Shown here one piece after another: positions 1 to 12,700 of a stretch of DNA of 64,000 nucleotides. This DNA is from Caenorhabditis elegans. Its lineage: Eukaryota; Nematoda; Chromadorea; Rhabditida; Rhabditidae. Within the stretch, counting starts at the first letter, position 1, and every line of letters starts with the position of its first letter. A model generated the notes under the pieces. That model was not told the DNA's origin and made no database searches. It worked only from the letters and a program-made list of their open reading frames with translations. A program made the translations under genes and the position numbers. The stretch spans positions 13,330,001 through 13,394,000 of the forward strand of contig NC_003281.10 of assembly GCF_000002985.6 (NCBI RefSeq), in the 5' to 3' direction.

Positions 1-2212
1 CAGGTAACAAGATACTCAACTACATACATTGGCCAGTTTCCTCTCACTATAGTCGGACTCGCAAAAAAAAAACCAACTTGTAGCCTTACTCCGAATGCCC
101 TTGCGTTCTCGTTAAAAATCGTAATGTAAAACATTTAAAAATTAGCACATATGTATATGTACCCCTAAATAAAAGTATCATAACTTTGAAAATTTCTGAG
201 AAACTTTAAAAAAAAATGTAAAAATATCTGGAAAGTTCTTGGAAGTTTTGAGCAACTTTTAAAAAATTGTAGACTACTGGAAAGTATGGTAGACTTTTAG
301 AAATATCAAGATATTTCTGACCAGTTTTGAAAATTATTGCGAACTTTTGGGATTTTTGAAACTGCGTCCTTAAAAAAAATTTGTTTAAAAAATTTTGGAA
401 AAATTGAAAAAGTACATACATTTTCTGGTAATTTTATAATTTCAACCAATAGTAAAAAGTATGAAAATAGTCTAAAAATTCTGCTAGCTCCACCAAAAAA
501 CCAAGTGAAATGGTGCCAAAACTGGACATAGGATATGGATTGAAAAAGGGCACTCAAAACGAATAAAGCCATCATCCTCAACACATGAAAGGATTGAATG
601 ACCAGTATGAATCCTTCAATCCTGCTCCGGCTTTTGGGGTGAACTAAGAGAGTAACCAAAGAGGCGGAAAACGGAAGAGAATAGGTAGATCATATTTCAA
701 ATATATAACTCCTTGATTTCTGAATTTAGTTGCATTTTGGAATATGTGTTACTTTATGGGTCAATTGGAAATTGGAAGAGAAGTAGGAAACTATAGCCCT
801 GTAGGGAAGAATTTTAACAATTTTTTCATTTGGTATTGGAGGTACAGTGTTAAAATGGTCAACTCGGTAATTCCCAAAATTGAATTTAAATAATTATTTA
901 ACTTCATTCAACTGAACATTTTTGTATGCACTTTCAGATTTTTTTTTAAATTTGAATTTTTGGAAAAATATCAAAATGCATTCATTATCACAAAATATAA
1001 TTAAAAAACAATAGCAAAAAAATTAATTTTTCAGACAACTTTTCAATCACCAAAAATGCATTGAAAAAATTTTTTAACTTTTTTTCTGCAAAAATTTTTG
1101 TAGTGGCGCCGGTCTATTACACATTTTAAAAAATTTATTAAAATTTATTCAAAACTCTACTTTATCTGACAATTCTTTAAAAATAATACCAAAATTGAAG
1201 TCAATTGTAACAAGTTGGATCACTCGAAAGTAAAAGTGAAGGAGAGCCCATGTAAGTGACACGTGATTTATGTGGTTCGGAAATCTCGAGACAGGGTCAC
1301 TCTTAAAAGGTTGTACTAGTCAAGAGAGTACCTGAAGATGGAAAATATATGTATATGACGAGTTGGATAATGACAAATTGATTGTTGGCAGAAGTGCAAA
1401 TTTTGTCGAAATATGGGGTGTAGTTGGGGAGCAGCGATTTGTTTTCGAAATTGAAATTAAAAATTATAGTGAAATTTCAAATTTCGGAAGTTTGATATTT
1501 TTGTGAATTTAGCCGCCTATATATATTTTTTGTTGAAAAAATTAATTACCAATTAGGTGTGTGAGTCGATTAATTTAATGGAAATTTCATAGAAAACTTG
1601 CTTTGCGAACTTCAAAAATTAGTTCGCATTTAAAAAAATTTTGAAAAAAAAGTTGTTTCCTAGACTAAAAAGCGTTCAACCTTCTACAAGTCACAATAAA
1701 ATTCGATTTCGATTCCATTTTGGCGTCACAAAGTCTTAATGATTCTAATTGTATGCCTTGAGACGCATACAGTTACATTGTTTTATGGGCTAATTTATTG
1801 GCAAAATGTTATATTCTATCAAGAAAATCATTCTCCAATTAGACAATTTTTAGCGAATGTGGGATTTTTTATTTCAAACTCGTTTGTCTCAATTTACCAT
1901 GAAAAAACGTGAACACAATAAATAAATCAGAGAAAGGTTAAATTTTATAATAATGAGTAGTTCAGATAGACTCATATTTTATGAAAAACGGCCCAACTGG
2001 GATGGAGGGATGTCTAATTGCTTGGAAACGAATGATGACTTTGAATGGAACGGGGAAATGGAAAATGACGAAAAATATTTAATTGTTTTTTGTAAGGTGG
2101 CCTACGCCTGTCTACACCTACTGTCAAAGGACATACGTACATTTATTACATTAATGGGTATTTTATTTTAAATGATAAAAATGCATCAAAAAATATTTTT
2201 AAAATAATTTTT

Positions 2213-2440
2213 GGGAGGCAGGTAGTAGGCAGGCAGGTGTGTAATGTTAAGGTAGACACGTAGGTAGGTATATAGGCAGGCAAGGTTTAAGCAAGCAGGT
2301 AAGCATGATTCCCGCACGTAGGTAGTCATATCGATACGTAAGATGAAGGCATTTAGGCGGCGAGGCACAAGGTAGGTACGTAGATAAACAAATAGGCAAG
2401 ATATAAGTAAGCCTGTTGGTAGGTATGTAGGTGGGCATGA
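2213..2440. repeat. Degenerate GTAGG/GCAGG repeat array
   Basis: The + strand reads as loosely repeated gtaggtaggcaggcaggt-type units. The same motif, often as its C-rich complement, recurs at about 35392-35415, 52245-52280, 54200-54330, 54955-54995, 55155-55215, 55670-55815 and 56405-56630. The unit shares TAGGC with the worm telomere repeat TTAGGC, but is mostly four-base periodic, so a telomeric origin is only a guess. Confidence 0.6.
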
Positions 2441-3599
2441 AGTGAATATCTCTCAGCTTTTTCGATGCTCTCATCACAAGCAAAAATTACACATATCGTA
2501 TAGAGCCGACATCAGCTCCTGCTAATATTTTCATGAAAACATGAGCCAATATGAGTGGAAACGGACAATTAAGCATGGCTAAAACGACAAAAAAAATGGA
2601 GCGGTCATTTTCGTGAAAAACGTGTGTCGGCCATGTTCTCAAAGGAACTAGGGGGAACGGGACATTAAGATGAGTATATTAGGCAATTAGTGCCAAAACG
2701 AGGAGATGAAGAGACGCAGACAGTGAACATACGGACGGTACAAAGTGAAGTGGAGCCGAAAAGAATTGAAAAGAAGAAGAAGATGGTCCCTTGAGAGATT
2801 GAAGTAAGAGAGAGAGAGAAAGAGTACACACCGATTTGGACTCATCTGTGTTCTTGAAATAGGAATTAGGTAGTTGAAAGGAACATTCGATAAACAATTT
2901 GAAGGTTCAATTAAGCTCTGAGAGCATACCAGATTGCCTGAGAGAGTTAAAAGTGAATGTAGATCTTGACAGCTTGTATCTCGATTTTTTTGGAGCTGAT
3001 CAAAAATGTGTCAAAGTAAAAAAAAAATTTCGGCATTTTTGGTGAATCTTCTTGCCCAGCTTGAGAAAATGTATCCCAGAAAAAATATAGAAAGATCGAA
3101 AAGAGTATCTCAAAAACATACATTACAAAACCGAAAAATCACGGACGATACAGGAATTTTTTCTAGAAAAAGACTATGCAATTTGATTTTTCTGGTAAGC
3201 TGTTTGAACATCAGATATATGTTTCCTAATTTGAAAAAAAAAACTGAACATAAAAACCGGCTGATGCAAATATATTATTTTGAGTCTGTGATGAACACTA
3301 TTTCATTTACGATGAGCTGCTCTTTTGAGTTGTCAAAAATGACATATCCGACCTGATTTCTTTGCTCTCTTTTACCCTCACTTTCATTGTGTTTGCACAA
3401 CACAGCCATGAAGAAATTAATTAGGAAAGTGAGAGAGAAATAGAAGGGTATGTATATTTTAATAGAAAACATAGAATAATCTCGTTAAAAAAACCTTTTA
3501 TCTAATAGTCCTGCCTACTCAAAAATTTTTTCGCAAAAAAGTTGGACCATTTTTTTACATTTTGGAATTTTTTTTATTTTTTTAGCGTTTTTAGAAGCC

Positions 3600-4310
3600 T
3601 AGAACACATTGAAATTTTTGGAAAACTTTTGGAACATTTGGAAAACATTTTAAAATTTTGAAATATTTTTGAAAACTGTTGAAACGTATTAGGACATTTT
3701 AAAAACATTTAGAAATAATTTTAAACATTTTTAGAGCATTTAAAATATCTTGAAACATTATGGAATATTTAAGAAATATTCAAAAATATTTTGGAACATT
3801 TTGGAAATTTTTTTGAATTTTTTTGTGCATTTTTAGACGCTCAGAGCACAATGTAAATTTTGGGAAACTTTTGGAAGGTCTTTTAACATATTTGAAAATT
3901 TTAAAGTATTTTTGAAAGTTTTGGTACCATTTGGAACATTTTAAACACATTTGAAAATATTTTGGAAAATTGTTGGATTTTTAAAACATTTTAAAACAAG
4001 TCTAGAACGCGTATAGAACATATGGAAAAGTTATTAAAACTTTTGGAAAACTTTTGAACATTTTTGGAACATTTTAAAATATTTTGGAATATGTTGGAAT
4101 TTCTTGCAGAGCTTTGGAACATTTAGAGCTAGTTTGAAACTTTTTGAAAAAGTTTGGAACATTTTGAAAAGTTGTTGGATTTTTAAAACAATTTAAAACA
4201 AGTCTAGAACATGTATATACAACATATTAAAAAGTTTTTAAACTTTTGGAAAATTTTTGAATATTTTTGAAACATTTAAAAATATTTTGGAACTTTTTTT
4301 GAAAACAGTT
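3600..4310. repeat. Degenerate TTTTGGAACATTT satellite
   Basis: About 700 bp built from diverged copies of a roughly 20-base unit (tttggaacattttgaaaa and variants such as ggaaaacttttggaacattt). Copies differ strongly, so it is old. No coding potential is seen in it. Confidence 0.6.
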
Positions 4311-4380
4311 AGTATTCATCGCGGTTAAAAAATGTTTCCGATATAACTCAAATAATGGTTTCTTCTTTTTTCTATTTAGT

Positions 4381-4551
4381 TTATTGTAAGAATGTTCCAT
4401 TATTTTCCATATCCTCCATACAACAATCTATTATATAATTTTCCCATAATCGTGCAACAGTCTCCTTGTCAATTGTGGAGGTGCATCCAATCGATATCTG
4501 CAATGAGAAGATTCCCATGACAACAGAGACACACTCTGGAAAACGGAGCAT
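4381..4551 (-). CDS. Possible small 56-residue protein (uncertain)
   Basis: A minus-strand ORF starts at the ATG at 4549-4551 and stops at the TAA at 4381-4383. Its first 23 residues are hydrophobic with cysteines (MLRFPECVSVVMGIF...), like a weak signal sequence, followed by an acidic tail with a CC pair. A ctgaaa (acceptor tttcag on the minus strand) lies about 20 bp upstream of the ATG, where trans-splicing could occur. It is divergent from the membrane-protein gene starting at 4684. No family is recognised, and it may be chance ORF in a promoter region. Confidence 0.2.
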   Translation of the reverse strand: MLRFPECVSVVMGIFSLQISIGCTSTIDKETVARLWENYIIDCCMEDMENNGTFLQ

Positions 4552-4683
4552 GGGAACCTTGTTAGGGTGTGGCTGAAAATTGGGCGGAGAACGCTGGAAA
4601 TGTCCCGACTGAAAAAAAGGAAAAACGTACAGCCGGAACCTGTATATTTCATTCATAACAAAGCTCTCACACCTCCTACAAGC

Positions 4684-6422
4684 ATGTTCCGATTCTCTCA
4701 TCTTCTTATTCTTACTGTCCTCTTCAATTTTGGATCTGCCCAAAGTCTTGAATATTCCATTCAAGAATATGCTCCACTCACATTCCGTGATCCAACCACG
4801 GTTTTTGACTCAATTTCCAATTATGCAAGCGAAATCTCTGTGGCTGTTTCGAATGGATGGAATTTTGTTGTTGAAAAGGTATGTTTTATTGTTAAACTGA
4901 CCCTGAAAATTCGAATTTATAACAAGAATTCTGAAAAATATATCAAAACTTTCTAATGGCGCTTCAAAATTTCCAAAAAAAAAGTTTTTAAACTTGTTGT
5001 CTTATTGTGCAAATCGTTTTAACATTTTTTTTAATGGTAGAAAATAGGCCATAATGACCAAATATAACTGAAAGAAAATCCACAAAAGTTTTCTAAAACT
5101 TTACTAAATTTTTTAATAATGGGCAAGATTTCAATAAAAATCAATTTTCGGCAAAGTTGGCTGCGTACGTTAAAGTTGGAGATTTTGGCTAAAAATTGAC
5201 AATTTTTCGGAATTTTAAATCACCATAAAATATCTTTCGCGAAGTTTTTTGAAGGCTCATCAATAAAAAAGATCCTCCATTTCATTGAGAAATTTAAATA
5301 TTTCGTGAAAATTTTTAAATTCCAGATTTCATCGTTTGCATTTGCCTGCACAGACGCATTCAACTCCTACAATCGCTATTTTGGAATCGGATTGATCGTT
5401 TTGTGTATTACATCAATCTTGCTTCTCCTTGCCTATTTAGAAATTCGCCATTATTTTCGATCCAGAACTGTGAGGTGAGCCTAAGTTTCTATTAATTTTT
5501 GTTTCGAGTCTGTTTTTGGGAAACAGTTTTCATTGAAATGTATCGAAAAATTGCTATAAAACATGGCTTAGGCACCACAATGACCAAATATTATAGTAAA
5601 ACAATTTTTTTAATTCTAAATTTTATATGATTTTTGAAAACTGGAATCATCTCAGTTTTTGCCACTTTTTTGGAAGTCATTGATCAAAACTTTATCGTCT
5701 TAATTTATTATTAAATTTTACAGTTTATTTTTGTTTCAGATATTAATATTTAAAAATTGTAGAGGAAAAATTTCAGGCAAAGTTTTGGTCAATTTGGCAA
5801 TGGCCAATTTTTTAAAAATTAAAACTTTCTCAAAAAATCCAAATTTTTTGAATATTGAGCTCAACATTTTTAATTTTTCAAAATATTTATATTCATTTTC
5901 AAATTATTCCAATATCTGAAATAGAAATGTAATTTTGTATTCACCATTTTGAGCACTGTAGTGATAGAAAAGAAACCGTATACATTTCTCCAATTAAAAA
6001 AATTGACAAATTCTTCCAGAACACCTACACTTACCAAATTCACCACCCTAACCTCCCTTCACTCGGACCTCCAAGGAAAATCAGTATTTGCCTCCCCACC
6101 GTCATCAATTCTCATCGGATGCTCTTCCATTAATGAAACCCAGGTACTTCGTGACATCATCGACTGTAGAACTCCATCTCCAATCCCAGACATGCTACTC
6201 CCAACTAGATCTCTTCATTCATCCCAACCTCACTTCTTCACTAACTTTGAGTTCACCGCAGAATCCCTGATGAAATGCTCAACCTTTGTTGGAAAAATCA
6301 ATTATGGATTCAATGGCTCCAAAGATTCCCTGCTCCCACAAAATGAGGAGATTCTTCAGGACCGGGAGCCAAAAGTAAAAAGCTATAAGAATCTTTTCGT
6401 CTCTTATCGTGACATGGTTTAG
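4684..6422 (+). CDS. Single-pass membrane protein, unknown function
   Basis: Three exons join in frame: 4684-4878, 5326-5474 and 6020-6422, giving about 248 residues ending in TAG. Residues 1-19 form a signal peptide (MFRFSHLLILTVLFNFGSAQ). A luminal or extracellular part of about 60 residues follows. A strong transmembrane helix around residues 84-104 (GIGLIVLCITSILLLLAYLE) is followed by basic residues, so the roughly 140-residue Ser/Pro/Thr-rich C-terminal part is probably cytoplasmic. Splice sites are canonical (gtatgt, gtgagc donors; ttccag acceptors). Intron 2 (about 545 bp) contains only AT-rich sequence. I do not recognise a family; it could be a nematode-specific type I membrane protein. 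Start chosen as the only ATG upstream of the signal peptide in this exon. Confidence 0.75.
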
Positions 6423-7213
6423 GTTCTCTATTAGTTTTTTTCCCACTTATTTTCTAAATATTTTTTGTGTTACCTGTATTTCCATTGTCCCTGTCAGCCT
6501 CTTAAAATCCCAGTATCTTTCCTATTGTCCCCTGTAATTCCCATTTTTAAGTTGATTATTTACATCTTGTTTTGTCGTCAAATAACTTTACTATAAAATT
6601 GAACATTGCCCCTTTCTTATAAAAAAACTGTCAAAATGGCAAATTTTTTTAAAAAGACAATTTGCCGATTTAGCCGAAGTCGGCAAATTTCAAAATTTCC
6701 CGCACAGCCCTGGCAGAGCACTATAAGTGATGACTATTTTGACTGTTAAAAAAATTAGCGAAAATGATCTTAAAACAAGAATTTTAGCCGAACACTGTAA
6801 AATCCAAGTAGTATACAATACTCCTACAGTATCCTAGTGTTTCAATAATTGCCCGCTAGGTTTAATTTCAATTCCCGCCAAGTTTCGAGCCGGTTTTTTT
6901 TTTTGAAATTTATACGAACACAAAAAACCACAAAAAGTTTCGTGAAGTTCATTGCTCGAAAAAAAAATTTACACAACACAAATGAGAAAATTATAAAAAA
7001 TTTAAGGAAAAGAAGAGAGAACAGAAAAAATGAAATGAAAATATTTAAACTAATTGTAAGAGTAATCCTCGCTTTGCTGCTTTCTCTTACGAGAGTTTGT
7101 TATTCCACTTTTCGAGCGAGCGTGATTGCTGAAATTTAGAGGTTTAAAATTAGAGTAACCTAATAAAGTTGATTCACGATGTGTAAGAACCGAGAACCAT
7201 CTAAAAACTAAAC
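6423..7213. other. Convergent intergenic region
   Basis: This is the 3' side of both neighbours (the + membrane-protein gene and the - gene ending at 7214). It contains a half copy of the gccgaatttgccg palindromic repeat at about 6655-6716 ending in cgcacagccctgg. No further gene is seen. Confidence 0.6.
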
Positions 7214-9760
7214 TTACAAAAGATTAGAAACGTGTTGCTTGAACAGGAGACTAATGTTCACAGCATTTGAAGAATTGTCTCCTCCTGTCACAGAAAGACA
7301 TCTGACAAGAAGGCCCGCTGGGCCATTTAATAATTGAGCTGGAAAAGTGATTTGTGGTTGTTGTGGTTTTATGCTGGTCGAGTAGAGTTTTCGTTGCTCG
7401 TCCGGGACAACCTGAAAGTTGGGGTATTTAGAACAATAAAATTGCTATGCACCCAGTGCGAAATATCTCGTAGCGAAACCTATGGTAATTCTTTAAATGA
7501 CTACTGTAGTGCTTCTGTCGATTTACAGGATCGATCTTTGAAATTAATTAAAGTATTGATTTATCGATAGAATATTAAAATGAAGCAGAAAATAATACGA
7601 AGAAACCACTATTCGAAAATAAACTCAATTCGAAAATTGTGACCGTAAATCGACACAAGCTCTACAATAGTCATTTAAAGAAGTTTTCGCTACGAGATAT
7701 TTTGCGCATCAAATCTGTTGCGCAATACGCATTCTTCGAATTTTGTGTTCCCGTAATACGGTGCCAAGTGGAAGCGAGTACTGTAGCCCTAAACCTAAAA
7801 GTTAAAAAACATACACTACTGTAGTGCTTCTGTCGATTTACAGGATCGATTTTTGAAATTAATTAAAGTATTGATTTATCGATAGAATATTAAAATGAAG
7901 CAGAAAATAATACGAAGAAACCACTATTCGAAAATAAACTCAATTCGAAAATTGTGACCGTAAATCGACACAAGCTCTACAATAGTCATTTAAAGAAGTT
8001 TTCGCTACGAGATATTTTGCGCATCAAATCTGTTGCGCAATACGCATTCTTCGAATTTTGTGTTCCCGTAATACGGTGCCAAGTGGAAGCGAGTACTGTA
8101 GCCCTAAACCTAAAAGTTAAAAAACATACATTTTTGATCCACACGTTTGCCGCGTTTATCACGATATTCTTGAGTGAAGATGACTGTGCCGTTAGCTGCC
8201 CGAATACTTTATTCACATTAATATCCGCATCATCTGTCAGATTTCTGACGATAACCGTTTTTTCTTTCAAAAAACGAGCTGGAACGAGACTGGCTTTCAG
8301 GCCAGTCGTCACATCATCCGGCTTTTTTCCCATCAATTTTTCATGTTGAATTTGTAACTGGAAAATGAATTAATTGATTTTTTTGGAAAAGTACAGGAAA
8401 AGCCCAAAATTACCAATTTCATCATTCCTCTCATACCGTAACCCACTGTTCTCATGTCTTCTGATCCATGTTGAATAAGTCGGTCAATTCCGGAAAAATC
8501 CACGTTCATGCGACAAGCCATGTTATCGCTTATTGATTTCTGAAAGTTTAGGATAAATTTGTCGGGGTACTGTAGTAGTACTGTAGGATTACTGTAGTTT
8601 TAAAAAAAAAAGTTTTTTCTTCTTTTAAAGGGATATCGGTTTTGGGTTAGTAGGGGATATGATCGTGGTACTGTAGTAGTACTGTAGAGGTTTTTTAAAA
8701 AGTATTTTAAAGTAAAAACGAACATCAAGCTGTTGCATTTGATCTGGAGGCGTATTATAACTTTTGAATCCAATATTAAACGGGCACAGCTTCACACCAG
8801 AATATTCGTTACTTGAAACACATGCATCATTTGAAACCTCCTCCTCGTACCATTGGAACGAATTCGACTGCTCTTGTGGCACTGTTCCATCTGAAGTTGG
8901 TTCAGAGTGTGGTTTTAAATTTTTTTTTATAAGGATTTAACTCACTTTCAAATACTAAATTCGGAGCAATGTGTTCTATCTTGATCTCTGACTGATCTTG
9001 AAAGGTCGATGAACCATTTGAGTTGGCAGCTTCATCTATAGAAAAATAAAACTATGGTGATTTTTTTAGGTGATATTTCAAAAGTAGGCGCAAAAATATA
9101 TAAATATAGACACCAGGGGTTTGCGTCAAATTTGCCGAATTTGCCGTTTGCCGAGATCGGCAAATTTGCCGAATTTGCCGACCACATCAAAAATTTGACA
9201 GTGCAATTCTGACCAAAACTATTTACTTTGTCGCCAAAAATTTAGTAAAATGACACAACATTGAGTTATTTTTATGTTTGAGCAGACACACTACACGGAA
9301 CTTATTCGGAAACCAGACGTTTGTTCAGAATTCAGCTTGCCAAATTTGCCGAATTTGTTGGCAAATTTTGAGATTTGCCGCACACCCCTGGTAGGCACGT
9401 CTATGTTTTTTTTGGAATTTTTCTGGTTAAAATTTGTTTAATTTTTTTTTGGCAAAAAAGGATTTTTTTTTGTTTTTTAAGCAAAAAAGGAGTTTGTGGT
9501 TTTTTTGACAAAAAACTATTTTTTTTTTTTGGTTTTTTGCCAAAAGATTTCTTGCTAAAAATAAAATTATTTGGTATATTTTGTTCATTTGACAGGAATT
9601 AATTTTTTAATTTAAAAAAATGAACATCATTTTTTTGAGATTCGCTATTAAAAATTAAAATATACAAAAAAAACCAACCGTAATTCAATGAATTATTCAA
9701 AGTTTCTTTGCACTCCTCCAACTTTGCCAAAACGTCCAGAATAGTTTCTCGGGAAGCCAT
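7214..9760 (-). CDS. Hypothetical protein, six exons, family not recognised
   Basis: Minus-strand exons 9679-9760, 8946-9035, 8724-8890, 8414-8539, 8130-8357 and 7214-7411 join in frame to about 296 residues. The protein starts MASRETILDVLAKLEE, with a short predicted helix. A polar, acidic, Ser/Asn-rich middle follows. The C-terminal half is better ordered, with motifs such as EKTVIVRNLTDDADINVNKV and a closing segment rich in Gln and Pro. No signal peptide or membrane segment is seen. An acceptor (ttttttag) lies 6 bases before the ATG, consistent with trans-splicing or an upstream exon. The last intron (7412-8129) is mostly a repeat-derived 315-bp tandem duplication, and its donor is the edge of that duplication. 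The exon 3 donor (GTTCGT) is weak but is the only one preserving frame. Function unknown. Confidence 0.7.
7501..8130. repeat. 315-bp near-perfect tandem duplication
   Basis: Bases 7501-7815 and 7816-8130 are direct copies with period 315. The only difference I saw is C/T (ggatcgatcttt versus ggatcgattttt). The unit contains an internal inverted repeat (tctgtcgatttac ... gtaaatcgacacaagc) and the gctacgagatattttgcgc arm of a palindromic element family found elsewhere in the window. Confidence 0.95.
9113..9392. mobile_element. Palindromic MITE-like element, 'caggggt...gccgaatttgccg' family
   Basis: The element begins ccaggggtttgcgtcaaatttgccg and ends ttgccgcacacccctgg, an imperfect terminal inverted repeat around about 280 bp. 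It lies in the first intron of the gene at 7214-9760. A longer copy is at 49021-49421. No transposase is present. Confidence 0.7.
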
Positions 9761-11529
9761 TGTCTCCTAAAAAATAGGTTAAGTATTATTATGAAACTGT
9801 ATATAATTCCAGTAAAATCTATGATATTTTATTTTTGAGCAATATGTAGAAAAATGCACCTCTGCTAAACTAAACATTAAACATAAACTAAACGAACATT
9901 ATCATTGAATATCGAAAAAGTGTATTCAATTTTTTCAGATATTACAATTTTCAACTACAACCGGACCATGTGGAAATTTGCGCGGAAAGAAAAGGAGAAT
10001 GTGTCCCGCAGGGGTAAGAGTCATTGGTTTCGTTGAAATCACGTTGAGTGGGTGTACCATCTGTTGGGGAAATTCTCTCCCCCTGGTCCGGTTCTGACAT
10101 AATCTAGATTTTTCGAGAAAATCAAGTTTCAGTACATACTAAATTTAAAAAAGAAGCTAATAAATTAATGAGAAACTATGCAATCAGCTTTTTAAATAGT
10201 CTATCGAAAACGGTTTACTGGTGTTTTCTTTCTTCTGTTTTTCAATATTCTATTACATTAAATGTTCCTATAAACTAATATTACATAGACGTTTTGAAAA
10301 TGGAGAAATTCGCCATACTTGACGCGCAAGGTCTCGCAGTGAATGCTCTTTCTCTCCGTCTCTTCGCCACATACTCTCTCACTGCCGCACCGCTTTTTTT
10401 TCAATAAAACAGGGTAAATTTAGTGAATTGATTTGAAACTCTATCTGTATTTAAAATAATAATAATTATTATTAAATTATTATTAAAAAAAGTGTGTCAA
10501 CATCTATTTTAATTATGTTAACTACTAAACATAAATAAAATGCGTATTTTTTTGCAAGAAAGAAAAAAAGGCCGCGTAAAAAGGGAGACACAAATAGTGT
10601 TCTAACTAGATTCTCAACGCGATGCGTAGTCTAATATGAACGCAGACATACAAACAAAAACGAGAGGTGACCTCGTTTCCAATCTAATTAGCCATGCTAG
10701 CGTGTACTGAAGTGTCGAACGTCTAATTAGAAAAAAGCAATTAAGCATACGTAATGGCTTTTCTGTCTTTTTTGGAATAATTTGTAAATGGAAAAGTGAA
10801 CTTAATCAATATTTAAGTTGGATTTATTATCAATAGAAAGTTTCAAAATGGAAAAGGTCTCGAAAAATCCAATTTCTAAGCGTGTGCATTTTTCTCTTTG
10901 ATTAGCACCATCTGTTCTTCAATTAGACCCGTTTTTCTCTTTAACGGGAGAAATAGTAATGCACTAGGTAACTTATTGCTTTTTTTTTCTGAAAATTACT
11001 TTGAATTCAAATTTGAATTTTTAAATTTCAAATCAAACTACTGTAGCATCGAGTTTCGCGTCAGCACGAGAGTTGCGCCAGTCGCCGCGCCAAGGCGCCT
11101 AGAAAAAACGGCGCTCGCAATTTATTTTCAATTTTACACATTTTCTCTCCTAATTTATCGATTTTGCGGGATTTCGCACAGATTTTCTTTGATTTTTCAA
11201 CTATTCTCATTGTCCCAGAAATATAATTGAGCATTATGAGCCACCTGCTTTCCCCAGGCACTTGCAGTATCCATGGGAACATGGCGAAAATAGGATTTAC
11301 CAGAAATTTCGAAATAACTCAATTTTTCTAGTGATATTTGTCAAAATAAATGGTTTTCTAGTTTGTAAAATAAGTTTTTAACTAGATTAAGTAGAATTTG
11401 TCCTGTAATTATTGCGAAATAACTATGTTTCTTGATTTTAGGCTCTATTTTCAATAATTCCGGATTTCCTAATGTTTTTCTTCGTTTTGGAAGTAGTTTT
11501 TATTAATTAATATATTTAAATTTCAGAAA
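9761..11529. other. Intergenic region upstream of nud-1
   Basis: Divergent promoter region between the minus-strand gene ending its 5' side at 9760 and nud-1 at 11530. It holds a 49-codon minus ORF (9951-10100), CT-rich promoter-like stretches around 10330-10390, and a GC-rich block at about 11045-11110. No other supported gene. Confidence 0.5.
9951..10100 (-). CDS. Small ORF or possible upstream exon (uncertain)
   Basis: A minus-strand ORF of 49 codons begins MSEPDQGERISPTDG and stops at 9951-9953. Its composition (Pro, Thr, Asp, Gln) is more protein-like than surrounding DNA. It may be a 5' exon of the gene starting at 9760, for example through a donor inside it, but I could not find a convincing donor. 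A + strand GGGTAAGAG donor-like site at about 10011 overlaps it. Treat as unproven. Confidence 0.2.
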   Translation of the reverse strand: MSEPDQGERISPTDGTPTQRDFNETNDSYPCGTHSPFLSAQISTWSGCS

Positions 11530-12539
11530 ATGTCTCAATATGAGCGATTCGACTCGGTGCTGCTCTCCATGGCCCAACAGCTGAGCGGCGGAGTGCCTGA
11601 AATGCTTGATGTACTATTTGAATTTCTTTCGAGGTAAGAAATTTTTTCAAAGTGCTTAATAAATACATGTTTTGTTTCAGAAAGACGGATTTCTACAGTG
11701 GCGCTGGTGTCGATCAAGCCCGGACCCTTCTCCTCGAAAAATTCGATAAACACGGTGGAAAGGCTATGAAGGAAGCTGAAGAAGCCAAGAAACGGAAGGA
11801 AGAGCAGGAGAGGAAGCTTGCTGAACGAAGAGCTGCACAAAAAGCTAAGGAAGAGGAAGAGTTCCGAAATGCGAAAGTCGTGGAAGTCACTGATGAGGAA
11901 GCGGCCGCGTTTGAAAAGGAACAGGCTAAAAATTCTGTTGAAAATCTTGAAAAATTCGTCGATAACGAAGGAGAAACATCGAAAGACGCTGAAGTCGAAG
12001 ATGAGGACAGTAAGCTCATGAAACCAAATAGTGGAAATGGTGCGGATCTTGCCAAATATCAATGGACTCAAACACTCCAAGAACTCGAGGTGAAGATTCC
12101 AATTGCTGCTGGATTTGCTATCAAATCTCGTGACGTTGTCGTCAAAATAGAGAAGACTTCAGTATCTGTCGGCCTGAAGAATCAAGCTCCGATTGTCGAT
12201 GGAAAGTTGCCTCACGCCATTAAAGTAGAAAATTGCAACTGGGTAATCGAAAACGGGAAAGCGATTGTCCTAACTCTCGAGAAGATCAATGATATGGAAT
12301 GGTGGAATCGATTCCTTGATTCCGATCCTCCAATCAATACTAAGGAAGTGAAGCCAGAGAACTCGAAATTGAGCGACTTGGATGGAGAGACACGTGCCAT
12401 GGTCGAAAAGATGATGTATGATCAGAGGCAGAAGGAGATGGGTCTTCCAACGTCTGATGAGAAGAAAAAGCATGATATGCTGCAACAGTTCATGAAACAG
12501 CATCCTGAAATGGACTTCAGCAATGCTAAAATTGGATAA
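11530..12539 (+). CDS. nud-1: NudC homologue, dynein/LIS1 cochaperone
   Basis: Two exons (11530-11633, 11681-12539) encode 320 residues, the usual length for NudC. The N-terminal NudC helical segment ([15 protein letters not shown], then [17 protein letters not shown]) is followed by a highly charged coiled-coil ([18 protein letters not shown]) at about 75-115 and an acidic linker. The CS (p23/Hsp20-like) domain spans about 170-265 and contains [30 protein letters not shown] and [14 protein letters not shown]. The C-terminus is the conserved NudC helix. NudC proteins act with Hsp90 to stabilise LIS1 and other beta-propellers and support dynein function in nuclear migration and cytokinesis. 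An acceptor ending at 11526 lies three bases before the ATG, as in trans-spliced messages. The next gene follows 183 bp downstream on the same strand, so both may share an operon. Confidence 0.96.
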
Positions 12540-12700
12540 TTCTGTGAATTTTGTGAGATTTGTTCCGAAAATATTATATTTATATTCGCATAAATGTACT
12601 CAGTTTGATATTAATTTTATTTCATCTTTAAACTTTTAATAATGTATTTCTCATTCCTTATATCTCTTTTAGATCCCTTAAAAATGCAGTGCTTCAACAC

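Larger units (their letters stand above)
1..4380. other. Gene-poor stretch
   Basis: No exon chain with splice sites and a plausible protein was found on either strand. ORFs here are short and of low complexity. It holds a G-rich degenerate tetranucleotide array (about 2213-2440) and a long degenerate satellite (about 3600-4310), both listed separately. A distal exon of a gene beginning outside the window cannot be excluded. Confidence 0.5.

Noticed and set aside
3006-3356. 116-codon plus ORF
   Set aside because: Lys/Asn-rich with no splice partners, signal peptide or recognisable motif; likely chance in AT-rich DNA.
11535-12080. Long minus-strand ORF opposite nud-1
   Set aside because: It is a shadow of the charged coiled-coil coding sequence; nud-1 on the + strand explains the region fully.
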